From CAWEFA01 sp963851385 (GTDB lineage Bacteria > Bacteroidota > Bacteroidia > Bacteroidales > DTGW01), in contig CAWKPE010000016.1 of assembly GCA_963851385.1 (NCBI GenBank), forward strand, positions 62,001 to 126,000: a DNA stretch of 64,000 nt. Reading direction: 5' to 3'. The position numbers were made by a program, and so were the translations under genes. Of this stretch, positions 19,763 to 32,000 are shown piece after piece (position 1 is the first letter of the stretch; every line of letters begins with the position of its first letter). Under the pieces are notes generated by a model. It searched no databases. It saw nothing but the letters and a program-made list of their open reading frames with translations, and was not told the origin of the DNA.

Positions 19763-22279
19763 ATGAAAAGTGCGAAAGGATCATATCAAAACCACAGTAA
19801 AGAGATTATTAAAAAAGTCAACTTTTTTTCTGAAAATTTTTTCTCTGGCTTTGCATTGTGTAAGATTATTGCAGATAATCTTGGTCAGGCAATAGATTTT
19901 GAATTTGTAACAATAAATGAGGCTTTTGAAATTTTTACGGGTAAAAAAAAGGAAGAAACTATTGGTCACAAATGCTCTGAATTGTTTAGGACATATAATA
20001 GCCCTAAGTTCAATTGGATTGATATAGTCGGAACGGTTGCATTAAAAAAATCAAAAGCTAAATTTTCCTTTTATGCAGAAAATGCTCAAAAATGGTTCTC
20101 AATTACTATTTTTAGTCCTGAAAGTGAATACTTCATTATTTTGCTCGAAGATATTTCAATAATAAAAAATTCAGAAATTCAATTAAAACAAAAGCAAGAA
20201 GAAATAGAACAACTCAATAGCGAATTCAGAAAACAGAACCAGGAACTTGCTGAGAGGAATGAAATACTGGCTGCCTTAAATGATAAGCATTTAATGGTTA
20301 TTAAAAAACTTCGCGAAAGCATTCTGCAAACTGAGAAAGTACATAATCAATTACTTGATAGCGAAACAACTGCGCGGGCAATTATTGATGCTGCTTCAGA
20401 TATAATTCTATTACTCGATTCAGATAGTACGATAATTGACTGCAATGAGAGCCTTTTAAAAAGTTTTAAGCTTACAAAAGAACAGGTCATAGGAAAAACA
20501 ATTTTCAACTTTTTCCCTCCGGAAGTTTCTAAAGTCAGGGAAGATGCATTTAAGAAAGTTATTGCTACCGGTGAAAAAGAAATTATTAGAGACATAGGTA
20601 ATGACGGTTTTTATGAAACTACTATTTCTCCTTTTTTTGATCAAAATAATAAAGTAACCAAGATTGTAATTATTGCCCGCAACATTAGTGAACGTTTTAA
20701 GGCACAGCAAGAACTTCTTGAAAGTGAAAGAAAATACCGTCTGTTAGCAGAAAACTCAGAAGATGTAATATGGACTTATGAAATAAAAACCAGGAAATTC
20801 TCATATATCAGTCCTTCTATTACTAAACTTCGTGGATATACAGTAGAAGAGGCAATGGCAGGTTTACCTGAAAATGCCTTGATTTCTCCATATAATGACA
20901 ATTTACATGAAAGAATTGAACAGAGAATTAAGGCTTTTGAAAATGGAGACCAGTCTTTACTGGTTCATACCTATCAGGTAGAACAACCATGTAAAGATGG
21001 CTCAATTAAACCGGTTGAAATTGTTTCAAAATTTATTACTGATGAAAACGGTAAGGTAATTGAGATACTTGGAATATCTCGCGACATCAGCCAGCGAAGG
21101 GAAATCGAGTGCCAGTTGAAAAAAGCATTAGAGCTGGCTGAAGAAAGCGACAGGTTGAAATCAGCATTTCTGGCAAATATGTCTCACGAAATCAGAACAC
21201 CAATGAATGGTATTATTGGGTTTGCCGATTTATTAAATAATCCAAACCTCGAACCTGCAAAGTTAGCCAGATATGCAGAAATAATTAATATAAATGGTAA
21301 ACACCTTCTTTCTATTATAAATGACATTATTGACATATCCAAAATTGAAGCCGGCCAGATTTCAATTAATGAAACAGAAGTTGATATAAATGGTTTAATA
21401 GAAGATATTGTTTCCTTTTTTTCTACGGTAAAGTTTCGTAATCCAAATGTTATTATCAAGTTCAATTCAAAACTACAAGTAAACGATTCATTGGTTTATA
21501 CTGATGAAGTTAAATTAAGACAAATATTAACCAATCTCATAAGTAATGCTTTAAAATTTACGGAAGAAGGTTCTGTGGATTTGAGTTACCGGATAGTTCA
21601 ACAGGAAGGAAAACAATACATACTTTTAGTTGTAAAGGATACTGGTATTGGTATTTCAAAAGCAAACCAATCTGTAATTTTTGAAAGGTTCAGGCAAGTT
21701 GATTTTACAACCGGAAGAAAATATGGAGGAACCGGACTTGGCTTGCCAATTTCAAAGGCTTACGTTGAACTTATGGGAGGTAAAATTTGGGTTGATTCTG
21801 ATATTGGAAAAGGTTCCAGATTTTATTTTACTATACCTTTTAAAAGATTAAAGAATATCAGTGATAATGAACAGTTGATTCAGGATTCACTTTTATCTTC
21901 AATTGATTGGAGTAGTAAAACAATTTTAATAGCCGAAGATGAGGATACAAATTTCTATTTTTTGTCAGAAATTCTTAATCGCACGGGAGCAAAGGTAATT
22001 CGTGCGTTTAATGGAAATGAAGCAATACAACTTTGCAAACAAAACCAATTAATAGATATTGTATTAATGGACATTAAAATGCCTGAACTTAACGGTTTTG
22101 AAGCAACACATGAAATAAAAAATATAAGGCCAGAGTTACCGGTAATAGCACAAACTGCATTTGCATTGTCTGACGACTTACAAAAGGCTTTGGAAGCCGG
22201 ATGTGACGACTATATAGCTAAACCAATTCTTAAAGAATATTTGATTGAGAAATTAAATTATTTTTTTGATCATTCCTGA
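19763..22279 (+). CDS. PAS-containing hybrid histidine kinase/response regulator
   Basis: An 838-residue cytoplasmic hybrid kinase with no membrane helix. It has an N-terminal PAS-like domain (FEFVTINEAFEIFTGKKKEE), a coiled coil (about 135-200), two more PAS domains (AIIDAASDIILLLDSDS and AENSEDVIWTYEIKT), HisKA with phospho-His at about 475 in ANMSHEIRTPMNGIIGF, and HATPase (NLISNALKFTEEGS, DTGIGISKANQS, GGTGLGLPISKAYV). The C-terminal receiver has its Asp at about 770 in DIVLMDIKMPELNG. Phosphate flows from His to the attached receiver; the next relay partner is not encoded nearby. ATG at 19763 is preferred over TTG at 19757. The gene stands alone. Confidence 0.93.
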   Translation: MKSAKGSYQNHSKEIIKKVNFFSENFFSGFALCKIIADNLGQAIDFEFVTINEAFEIFTGKKKEETIGHKCSELFRTYNSPKFNWIDIVGTVALKKSKAKFSFYAENAQKWFSITIFSPESEYFIILLEDISIIKNSEIQLKQKQEEIEQLNSEFRKQNQELAERNEILAALNDKHLMVIKKLRESILQTEKVHNQLLDSETTARAIIDAASDIILLLDSDSTIIDCNESLLKSFKLTKEQVIGKTIFNFFPPEVSKVREDAFKKVIATGEKEIIRDIGNDGFYETTISPFFDQNNKVTKIVIIARNISERFKAQQELLESERKYRLLAENSEDVIWTYEIKTRKFSYISPSITKLRGYTVEEAMAGLPENALISPYNDNLHERIEQRIKAFENGDQSLLVHTYQVEQPCKDGSIKPVEIVSKFITDENGKVIEILGISRDISQRREIECQLKKALELAEESDRLKSAFLANMSHEIRTPMNGIIGFADLLNNPNLEPAKLARYAEIININGKHLLSIINDIIDISKIEAGQISINETEVDINGLIEDIVSFFSTVKFRNPNVIIKFNSKLQVNDSLVYTDEVKLRQILTNLISNALKFTEEGSVDLSYRIVQQEGKQYILLVVKDTGIGISKANQSVIFERFRQVDFTTGRKYGGTGLGLPISKAYVELMGGKIWVDSDIGKGSRFYFTIPFKRLKNISDNEQLIQDSLLSSIDWSSKTILIAEDEDTNFYFLSEILNRTGAKVIRAFNGNEAIQLCKQNQLIDIVLMDIKMPELNGFEATHEIKNIRPELPVIAQTAFALSDDLQKALEAGCDDYIAKPILKEYLIEKLNYFFDHS

Positions 22280-22305
22280 GAATAATCACTAACATATAAT
22301 AAATT

Positions 22306-22440
22306 ATAATTCAATGTCGTTTAGTTAAACAGTTTTATATCATTGGTTATACTTCGACAAGCTCAGTATGACCTTATTTTATTGTCACCCTGAGCTTGTC
22401 GAAGGGTGTTTCATTCCTTAACTAAACGACATTGAATTAT
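22306..22440. mobile_element. MITE-like element with 23-bp terminal inverted repeats
   Basis: A 135-bp element with perfect 23-bp inverted ends (22306-22328 and 22418-22440, beginning ATAATTCAATGTCG). Inside it lie CTTCGACAAGCTCAG and its complement CTGAGCTTGTCGAAG, so the whole element can fold into a long hairpin. It encodes no protein. It sits between the hybrid kinase and the FAH-family gene, 22 bp before the latter's start. No obvious target-site duplication is seen. Confidence 0.75.
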
Positions 22441-22461
22441 GAATATTTATAACTTTCAAAA

Positions 22462-23073
22462 ATGAAAATAATTTGTATTGGCAGAAATTATAAAGGGCAT
22501 ATAAATGAATTAAATAATGAACTCCCTGAAAAACCTTTATTTTTTCTAAAGCCTGATACAGCTTTACTTCGTAACAACAATCCTTTTTTTATACCTGATT
22601 TTTCAAAAGATATTAACTATGAAGTCGAATTGATTTTAAAAATTAATCGTCTTGGGAAAACTATCCAACATGAATATGCACATCGATATTATGAGTCAAT
22701 AGGCATAGGTATAGATTTTACGGCACGTGATGTTCAAAAACGATGTATTGAAAAAGGATTACCTTGGGATATAGCAAAATCATTTGACTATTCTGCTGCA
22801 GTAAGTAAATTTCTTTCTAAATCAGATTTTAAGGATTTAGGTAAAATTCATTTTCATCTTGATATTAACGGCAAAACTGTTCAGCGGGGTTTTACTTTTG
22901 ATATGATTTTTAATTTTGATGAATTAATAAGTTATGTTTCCAGATTTATCACTTTTAGAACAGGAGATATAATATTTACCGGTACTCCGGCTGGAGTTGG
23001 ACCAGTTAAATTGGGCGACAGATTGCAGGCTTATATCGAAGACAACTTAATGCTTGATTTTCTCATTAAGTAG
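22462..23073 (+). CDS. Fumarylacetoacetate hydrolase (FAH) family protein
   Basis: The 203-residue protein is a compact FAH domain. It has the N-terminal CIGRNYKGHINELN, a substrate segment FFLKPDTALL, the metal-binding acidic cluster YEVELILKI (E at about 53 and 55) followed by GIGIDFTARDVQ, and the terminal GDIIFTGTPAGVGPV. These enzymes cleave C-C bonds in acylpyruvates or decarboxylate oxaloacetate, using a divalent metal; FAHD1-like acylpyruvase/oxaloacetate decarboxylase activity is the best guess. The real substrate is unknown. Its promoter region coincides with the MITE-like element, which ends 22 bp before its ATG. Confidence 0.88.
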   Translation: MKIICIGRNYKGHINELNNELPEKPLFFLKPDTALLRNNNPFFIPDFSKDINYEVELILKINRLGKTIQHEYAHRYYESIGIGIDFTARDVQKRCIEKGLPWDIAKSFDYSAAVSKFLSKSDFKDLGKIHFHLDINGKTVQRGFTFDMIFNFDELISYVSRFITFRTGDIIFTGTPAGVGPVKLGDRLQAYIEDNLMLDFLIK

Positions 23074-23076
23074 ATA

Positions 23077-23090
23077 AAGCCTAAAGGCTT
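23077..23090. terminator. Possible bidirectional hairpin between convergent genes
   Basis: AAGCCT-AA-AGGCTT lies exactly in the 19-bp space between the FAH-family gene (+) and pgl (-). Flanking sequence is A/T-rich, but no long T-tract is seen. Confidence 0.45.
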
Positions 23091-23092
23091 CC

Positions 23093-23836
23093 TTAATTAA
23101 AAAGGCCTTTAGCTGCTCCCGCATCCAGAAACCAATAGAGATTATTGCTAACGGGTTTTATATGGGCCGCAGGATATTCTTTGTATCCGGGACGTTTTAG
23201 TAATATATCATTTACAATATTGGATTTAGACATACCGGTAATTTGAAAAACTACTTTAGAAGCATTGTTTATACATATTGGGGTTAAAGTAATTCTGTTT
23301 AAACCAGTAGATGGGTTAACTGATGCTTCACAAATATTTTTTGAATTCAATATTTTTTCTTGTATTGGAAATAAAGAAGCTGTGTGTCCATCATCACCCA
23401 TTCCAAGCATGATTAAATCAAATTTTGGCAAATTATTCTCTGAAGGTAATATTGATAATATTTCATTAATATAATTTTGAGCTTCTTTTTGCGGGTCACC
23501 TTCACCTTTCATTCTGTGAACATTTTTTTCAGGGATAGGTATTTTACTTAACAGGTTAACGTGAGCTGATTTATAATTGCTGTCATTATTTGAAGGAGCT
23601 ACGCATCTTTCATCAGCCCAGAAAAAATGTATTTTCTTCCAATTAATATCATGACCATATTTAGCTGCAAGGTGATTAAAAAAAAGTACAGGTGTGTTGC
23701 CTCCGGAAATTGCTACGAAGAAAGACTTTTCACGTTCAGAAAATTCTAATGCTTGTGCAAAAAACCATCCGGAAAGTTCTTCAGCTAATTTTATTGGTGT
23801 CGGTGCAACAAATAAACTATCTTCTGTAAATTTCAT
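23093..23836 (-). CDS. pgl: 6-phosphogluconolactonase
   Basis: The 247-residue protein matches the DevB/SOL type: VAISGGNTPVLFFNHL at about 42-57, HFFWADERCVAPSNNDSN at about 70-87, and GMGDDGHTASLFP in the centre. It hydrolyses 6-phosphogluconolactone to 6-phosphogluconate, the second step of the oxidative pentose phosphate pathway. It lies 168 bp downstream of zwf on the same strand, so the two consecutive steps are encoded together. The usual third gene, gnd, is not in the window. Confidence 0.95.
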   Translation of the reverse strand: MKFTEDSLFVAPTPIKLAEELSGWFFAQALEFSEREKSFFVAISGGNTPVLFFNHLAAKYGHDINWKKIHFFWADERCVAPSNNDSNYKSAHVNLLSKIPIPEKNVHRMKGEGDPQKEAQNYINEILSILPSENNLPKFDLIMLGMGDDGHTASLFPIQEKILNSKNICEASVNPSTGLNRITLTPICINNASKVVFQITGMSKSNIVNDILLKRPGYKEYPAAHIKPVSNNLYWFLDAGAAKGLFN

Positions 23837-24004
23837 TTTATAGGATTTCTAGAACATTAAATTAATAAAAACTTTTGGTCGTTCAAAATAGTTCAATAAT
23901 AGTATTGCTGGTTAATATCTTTAATGCTTCAATTACAAATATTTTTCTTAAATAAAATGACAAACTTAGGAATAAAACCGTTAAAATTATAGTTATTCTA
24001 AATT

Positions 24005-25522
24005 TTATAATTCGCAATATTGACCATCATCCACAAGATTTTTACATGGATAGCGCCATTTTTGTCCTCGCTTATCAAATAAAGTTTCTGCTGTTGTTGG
24101 CCCCCAGGTTCCGGCAGGATATCCGTATATTTTACTTTCAGGTTGTTGCCAGCCAAACTGAATTGGTTCTAAAAAGCGCCAGGTTGCCTCAACTGCATCA
24201 GCTCTTGAGTAAAGAGTTGAATCGCCAATCATGCAATCAAGCAGCAATCGCTCATAATCTGAAGGTACATAAACATCTGTCAGGCTTGAATAATGAAAAT
24301 CCATATTTACAGGTTTAACAATGAATCCGGATCCCGGAACTTTCATGCCAAATTTGAGTAAAAGTCCTTCGTCAGGTTGAATTCTGATTATAAGTTGGTT
24401 GATCTGATTTTCAATTTCCCGGTTTGTACAAAAAATCTGGTAAGGTGCTGGTTTGAAATAAATAACTACTTCTGAAACTCTTGTCGGTAGGCGTTTGCCA
24501 GTGCGAATATAGAACGGGACTCCGGCCCAGCGCCAGTTATCAATGTACGATTTTATTGCAACATAGGTTTCTGTCTTTGAATCAGGCTTTACCTCAGATT
24601 CTTGCTTATAGCCAGGTACAATCTTACCTGCTATTTTTGATTCGGTATATTGACCACGAATTACATATTTATCTATTTCATCGGCACTAAAAATTCTCAA
24701 ACTTTGAAGGACTTTGAGCATTTCGTTGCGAATTGCTTTTGAATCGGCTGATGCCGGAGGTTCCATAGCAATAAATGACAAAAGATGCAGTAAATGATTT
24801 TGAATCATATCACGCAAAGCTCCAGAACTATCATAATAGCCGCCGCGATTTTCAACACCTATATTTTCAACAGATGTAATTTCAACCCGTTCAATAAAGT
24901 TTCTGTTCCATACCGGTTCAAAAAAGCCATTTACAAATCTTGTCACCATAATATTTTGAACAGTTTCTTTTCCGAGGTAATGATCGATTCTGTAAATTTG
25001 TTCTTCATCAAAAAATTTATGTAATTCATTATTTAAATCCTTAGCTGAAGATAAATCATAACCGAAAGGTTTTTCAATTATAATTCGTTTCCATCCATTG
25101 CTGGCATCGCATAAATGTTGTTCATGAAGAGCACGTGAAATCACTGAATATAGAAGGGGAGGAGTAGCAAGATAAAAAACATAATTAGCAGGAATTGCTA
25201 ATACATCAATAAGTGAATTTAGTTTTTTTGAAAGTTTTAAGTAGTCAGACGGTTCCTGAGTATTTATAGAAACATAATGAAATAGCTTTAGAAAATTATT
25301 AAATTCTTCTCTAAATATATTTATTGATTTATCTAACTCTTGCTCTATTTTATTTCGAAATTCGTCGTCAGAATAATTTGTGCGACTGACACCAACTACA
25401 GCAAACTTTTGCGGGAGCATTTTTTTTTGCATCAAATTAAAAAGAGCTGGAATTAATTTACGTTGAGTTAAATCGCCTGATGCTCCGAAAATTACAAGAA
25501 TTTGATTATCTGAAGACTGCAT
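24005..25522 (-). CDS. zwf: Glucose-6-phosphate 1-dehydrogenase
   Basis: At 505 residues it has the normal length. It has the coenzyme-binding IFGASGDLTQRKLIPAL (11-27), IIEKPFGYD (148-156) and the active-site RIDHYLGKE (178-186) with the catalytic His, plus WAGVPFYIRTGKRLP in the C-terminal domain. It oxidises glucose-6-phosphate with NAD(P)+ and starts the oxidative pentose phosphate pathway. It is transcribed divergently from the giant secreted-protein operon and probably forms an operon with pgl. Sequence is complete and ordinary. Confidence 0.97.
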   Translation of the reverse strand: MQSSDNQILVIFGASGDLTQRKLIPALFNLMQKKMLPQKFAVVGVSRTNYSDDEFRNKIEQELDKSINIFREEFNNFLKLFHYVSINTQEPSDYLKLSKKLNSLIDVLAIPANYVFYLATPPLLYSVISRALHEQHLCDASNGWKRIIIEKPFGYDLSSAKDLNNELHKFFDEEQIYRIDHYLGKETVQNIMVTRFVNGFFEPVWNRNFIERVEITSVENIGVENRGGYYDSSGALRDMIQNHLLHLLSFIAMEPPASADSKAIRNEMLKVLQSLRIFSADEIDKYVIRGQYTESKIAGKIVPGYKQESEVKPDSKTETYVAIKSYIDNWRWAGVPFYIRTGKRLPTRVSEVVIYFKPAPYQIFCTNREIENQINQLIIRIQPDEGLLLKFGMKVPGSGFIVKPVNMDFHYSSLTDVYVPSDYERLLLDCMIGDSTLYSRADAVEATWRFLEPIQFGWQQPESKIYGYPAGTWGPTTAETLFDKRGQKWRYPCKNLVDDGQYCEL

Positions 25523-25796
25523 AAATATTTTTTTATTGAATTATTATTTTAAAACTAACAAAATATTATAAGATTATACCTTATATATATTGGAACATTT
25601 TATTTTAATAAAGTTCAACAAAATATTATTGCCAAATATTTAAAAAACATGAATGGTATTGAGTATTGAACTTCATTTGTACTATAAGTTAATAAAATAG
25701 GTTCATTTTCAAAAAATTAATTTAAAATCATTTATATATCCTGATTTTACATGTATTCTGGTAATTTTATCAAAACACATCTTTTAATCAAGAATT
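25523..25796. other. AT-rich intergenic region upstream of zwf
   Basis: No gene or RNA is recognised. This should contain the zwf promoter on the minus strand, but no full TAnnTTTG element at good spacing is visible. Confidence 0.4.
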
Positions 25797-26082
25797 TAAA
25801 AATTCTGATTGTTGAGAAATTTGATCACGACATTTTTTATTCATAATAATATTTTCTGATGTAAAAAATATATTTTTGCGTGTCAGCAATTTAGAGTACT
25901 GATATTATATTTTCAAGATTGTTAATTAGTATAAAATTTTAGATTCATTAATAACATTCACTAGTTGATAGAAAAATGACTAATATGACAACTGAGAATA
26001 TTATTTTACGTAAAAATAAGCGATATTAAACAGATACTTTAATAATCAAATATTAACTTGTAAATTACAAATAATATTCCGG
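25797..26082 (+). repeat. Duplicated upstream region of giant secreted gene 1 (copy A)
   Basis: This 286-bp leader aligns over its length with 41157-41439 upstream of the second giant gene. Shared landmarks in the same order include TATTTTTGCGTGT, GATATTATA, ATCAATAA/TTAATAA followed by GTTGAT, and CAGATACTT, then the start codon. The preserved order suggests shared regulation inherited by gene duplication. Confidence 0.7.
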
Positions 26083-29000
26083 ATGGAGATTTATACTCTA
26101 AGAATACATAAGTTAATTTTATTTTTTGGAGCATTTAATATCCGTTTTAGAATTAAATGTAAAACATTTCTGGGATGTTTAATCTTTCTTTTTACACTCA
26201 TTAATGTAAGCGCTGCTACTAAAACTTTTCAAAATGCTGGTAATTGGAGTAACGGAGGAAACTGGAATCCGGTTGGCACTCCTAATGCCGGTGACGATAT
26301 AATTATTAATGCAGCATGTATTTACGATGTCTCTACAGGATTATCTTATAATAGTCTGACCATTAATGCAGTCCAGTCGCTTAATATTAATACAACATTG
26401 GTTCTTACCGTTGCTAATAATGTAACAAATAATAATCTAATTACAATTAGTGGAACGAGTACCTTAATGGTGGGTGGGAATTATTCTGGAGGCACATTAA
26501 CATTTAGCGCTAATGGAACACTCAATATTGGCGGAATTTTCAACCCTGTCACGTTAAATGCAAGTAATGGAACGATCAACTATGATGCAGCTGGGGCACA
26601 GACAATTTTTACCGGTGCAAATTACTATAATCTTACAGTATCAGGGAGTGGCACAAAAACACTACAAGGCACTTCAACTGTTACCAATAGTTTAAATATA
26701 GTTTCAGGTACACTTGATTTGAATGGCTATACACTTACAGTCGGTGATTTGCAGGGGAACGGGAACATAACAAGCGGAGTTGCAGGAGCAGTTACTTTAA
26801 CGTCAGGAAGCGATAATATATCCTCGACCTATTCAGGGATCATTCAAGATGGTAGTGGTTCACTATCACTAACTAAGAATGGTACTGGTATATTGACACT
26901 TTCGGGTGTAAATACATATACAGGCACAACTACAATCAGTTCAGGTACATTAGAAGTAGCAGCAGTTGGGGCTATTCCAAATGTTAGTGCGGTGACAGAT
27001 AATGGCACATTAGATTTGGCAGGTAACAATACAACGATTGGTTCACTTGCAGGTTCAGGAACAGTAACGAGTAGTGTTGCTGGCGCAGTTACACTTACTA
27101 CAGGAGATAATACAAGTACAATATTTTCAGGGATTATTCAAAATGGCAGTGGAACAGTTGCTTTAACTAAGAATGGCAATGGCTCATTCACGCTAAGTGG
27201 CAATAATACATTTAGTGGTACTACGACCCTTTCGACAGGAACACTCAATATCAATAGCGCTACAGCGATTGGTTCTGGTACATTTATAATTAATGGAGGA
27301 ACTATTATTGACAATACAAGTGGCGGTGCAATAATATTAAGCAATAACAATCCTCAAAATTGGAATGGAGATTTTGCATTTATCGGTACACAAAATTTGA
27401 ATTTAGGAACTGGTGCAATTTCAATGAATGCTTCCCGCCAGGTAACAGTAAATGGAGGAACTTTTACAGTTGGTGGTATTATTTCTGGCGTTGGGTTCAG
27501 TTTGAACAAAGCAGGTGCAGGAACCCTTATATTATCTGGTGCAAATGCGTATACTGGCGGGACAACTTTAAATTCAGGCATATTAATACTAAACAATATT
27601 GCTGCCCTGGGTGCTGCAGGTGCATCTGTAACACTTAATGGAGGAACTCTTGATTTAGCCTCTGATGCCAGTGTTAACGCATATAATATTACAATTGGCG
27701 GAACAGTCACGATTGCTTCAGACAAAGCAACTGTAGCAAGCGCTGGGATTACTCATACACTTGGTACACTTTCAATAGGTAATCAGACTTTAACAATAGC
27801 CGGTGGTAGCAATGTTACCAATGGCATGGCAGGTATAGCATTTGGAGTAACAACTTTCAGTGGAGCTCCAGCTTTCACGATAAATAATCCAGCAGGTGGT
27901 GGAATGACGCAATTAAGTGTAGCCACAGTAACTCCTGCGGGGAATATAGCTACAATTAATGGTAATGGCAATATGGTTCAGACCGGAGTGTGGGGTGCGA
28001 CAGCGGGAGGAATTACTTATGGTGGTACAGGTACGTTGACACTTAGTCAGGCCAATACTTATACAGGGACAACAACTTTAAATTCCGGAGAACTTATTAT
28101 AAATAATAGTACTGCTCTTGGCACGGGTACATTTATTATTAATGGTGGAACTATAGACAACACAAGCGGAGCATTAACCTTGACAAATAATAATCCACAG
28201 AATTGGAATGGAGATTTTGTATTTACTGGTAGTAACAATTTGAATTTGGGCACAGGAGCAGTTACAACGAATGCTAATTGCCAGGTAACCGTCTCTGCTA
28301 ATGTACTTACAGTAGATGGAATTATTTCCGGGACAGGTTATAACTTAACAAAAGCAGGTACTGGCACTTTAACAATGGGTGCCAATAATGTTACCATAAA
28401 TAGCTTAACAATTAGTGCCGGAGCATTAACAGCAACTTCCGGAACTTTAAATATTGCAGGCGATTTCATTAACAGTGGTACCTTCACGCCGAATGGCGGA
28501 ACTGTTAATTATAATGGTGCAGGCATGCAGGCTGTTGCTGGAGGTGCTTCAACACCATATAATAACCTTACCTTTTCAAATGGTGGTATTAAAAATTTGC
28601 AGTTGGCGACTACCGTAGCTGGTACACTCACTCTTAATTCTGGTATTGTTCGATTAAGTGATTATAACCTTACCTTAACCAATTTGGCAGGGGTGGGCGC
28701 TATTTCAGGCACTGGTAGTAGTACAAACATGATTGAGACTAATGGGATGGGATTACTAATTTTTACCAACACTGCATTACCAAATACTGCACTGAATGGT
28801 ACATATCCATTAGGTAATAACGGCGATTACAATCCATTATTTATATCCGGTCTTGCAGGTAGTGCAGCCAATCGAACATTTAATATCAGAGTAGTAACGG
28901 GTCAATTATTTGTAAATGGTATAAACCGTGACTGGGAAATTACTCAAACCAATGTTACTGGGACTGCTACACTTTCTTTTCAATACAATATCAGTGAAGC

Positions 29001-32000
29001 TTCCAGTGATTATACAAAATATCAACCTTATACTAATTTTACAGGAACATGGGCTTTAGCTCCAAATCCTTCAGCACAGGGTGTTAATCCAGTTACTTCC
29101 ACCACCTCGGTTGTTTTACCGGCATTAAGCTTATGGACTGCAGCTACACCTGGCGCCTTTTATTCTTATCAATCGGGTGACTGGGACAATCCCACTACAT
29201 GGACAACTGACCCTGGTGGAACAACATTAATAAATCCATTAAATGCAGTTCCGGGATACTTAGATGTAGTTACTATTTTAACAGGTCGCACAGTTAGCCT
29301 TTCCTCTAATATTACAACTACTGGACTTTATGTAACTATTAATTCCGGTGGATTTTTAAATTTGTCTGCTTTTACATTTACCAACGGACTTTACTCATTA
29401 AGCGGACAAGGTACACTTCAATTGGCTTCCAGTTTATTTCCAATGCCAATTAACACTAATACTTTTGTAAATGCTGGGGGAGGAACTACCGAATACAATG
29501 CCAATATTACATTACCGGCTACTCAATTAACTTATAATAACCTCACCATAAACACTGCTGGTGATGTTATCCAAAAAAATAGTATTATATTAAATGGAAA
29601 TTTATTAATAAAACAAGGTACATTCCAGATTAATGACAATACTGGCCTAACCCAAAGGTATCAACTTACCATTAGCGGCAATGTTACAGTTAATAATGGA
29701 ACATTTTTCACGGTTGGTACTGGGCCTACGAATACAACTACTGATCCTACATCAATCTCAGGAGGAGCTGGGCCATTTACAAATTATTATTCCGGACAAT
29801 CACACACAATTATTATTAAAGGTGATTTTACCAACAATGGTACAGTTCATTTTACTAATCAAACCAATCCTGATTATACACATTTTCCTTCTAATGGTTT
29901 TGCTACAATTTATTTCCAAGGTTCTACCAATAATACATTAACCTGTAATGGTCAGACTGACTTTTATAACTTGGTGCTTGACAAAGGAAGTGACCCGACT
30001 TTTAGACTTACTGTTTATTCAACAGCTTATAGTAATTTCAGGTTATTTGGGGCTAACAATGCCGCGATTGAAAGTAATGCAGCAAACCCGAATGTCCGTA
30101 AAGCGCTTTGGATAAGAAACGGTACCCTGGATTTATCGGGTTTAATAGTAATCCCTTCATTATCGGAAGGTACAACTGCAGCCGCTCCTACGACCGATTT
30201 TTTCATACCAGGCAATAGCGCTTTGATACTTGATGGTCCGTTTGTTATTGTTTTATCTACCGCTGATAGTTATACCGAGGTGAATGTTGCCTATAACCTT
30301 GCAGGTGCTAATAATAGCACATTTAATATTAATGCCGGAAGTGGCGGGAGTGGTATTGCTGTTCTGGGTAATTTACAATTGAATAACGGGTACTTATCTA
30401 CCCGCGAGTCAGATGGTATAACCTATTGGAGTTATGCTTCAGGACAGTTTATCATGAATGGAGGCACAGTAGACACCAAACAATTCCACAACCCTGAAGG
30501 AGGAAGTACAGGACTGATATCTTACTTACAAATCGGTGGCAATGTAATATACCGTGGACGTTTTCAAAATACTATAAACTATCCTACTATAAGTAGTCTC
30601 ACTACTCCTGTGATAAATACAGTCAGGGCTACTAATGGTATTGATGGCAGTGCAGGTATTGGCACATTAAGTATCAATAGCAATGTATCAAATGGATTTA
30701 CTATGTCGGGAGGTACAATTTTCATATACGATGTATGTGGTAATACTGCTCCGACCGATGCAATTCTTATTAATTGCCCTACTTCAAATATTAATGTAAC
30801 AGGTGGTACCGTTCAAGTTATTCCAACAACCGGAACTATTTTGGCAGATGAACCTTATTTAATTAATTCATTGGCATCATTCGGAAACTTCATAATAAAC
30901 CAGGTAAGTGGAACATCCATAGTGCAGTTAAACACTAACCCAATTAATGTTTTGCAGAATCTTACTCTAACAGCAGGAACTTTTGATGCTAATGCATTGA
31001 ATGTTACTATAGGAGGCAATTTCTCAATCGCTTCCGGTACTAATTACTCATGTACAGGTGGCAGTGCAAACCGTACCATATTTAACGGTACAGGAATCCA
31101 AACCTTTACGTCAGGTGCTGTTACATTAAATACATTAATAATAAACAAAACTGCTACTGATGTTCTTGTATTTCCTGCCACTCCGGTAACCATTACAATT
31201 GCTGACTCACTTATGATTAAAAGTGGCCAACTTAACGATAACGGAAATATTATTAATATACAAGGTGGAGTTTATAATGCCGGCAACGAATACGGATCTG
31301 GAAAAATTGCAATGGTGGGCACAAACGTCCAAACTATTGATGGGAATGGTTCAGGCATGTTCAACAATCTCGATCTTAATAATACTAGTGCCTCTGCAAC
31401 TCCCGTTTCTTTAACTGCAAGTATTACTGTTAACGGAACATTGAATTTAGTTTCAAATAAAATATTTGTCATTGGTTCTAATAATTTGAATATAGCAGCA
31501 ACCGGTTCAATTACTTCAACTTTGGGTTTTGGGGCTAATTGTTATATTCAAAGTAGTGGATTATCAGGTGATGGCGGTATTACCAAAACCTATTCAGCAT
31601 CTTCAACAAGTTTTACGTTTCCAATTGGGGCGCCAACCTTAACACCTTCGCTTGCTGCAGTATATACACCTGGCACTATAAGTATTACAACATCTCCAAC
31701 AAACTGGGGATCCGTTACAATAACTCCGGTTGGTATTGAGCAGCCAGCCACTACTACAAAAGGTGTAAACCTAACTTATTACTGGCGTATAAAATCTACA
31801 GGTTTTATCGGATTAGCCGCTAATTCGGTTACACATAGTTATACTTATAATCCGGCCGATGTACCTAACCCCGCTCAGGTTAGTAATTATGTACCTGCCC
31901 GGTATGACGAATCAACATTCACTTGGACTAATGGAACTAATGCAAGCATTAATACTACCACTCATGTAATTGATGGTCCATGGTTAAATGGCACTAATAA

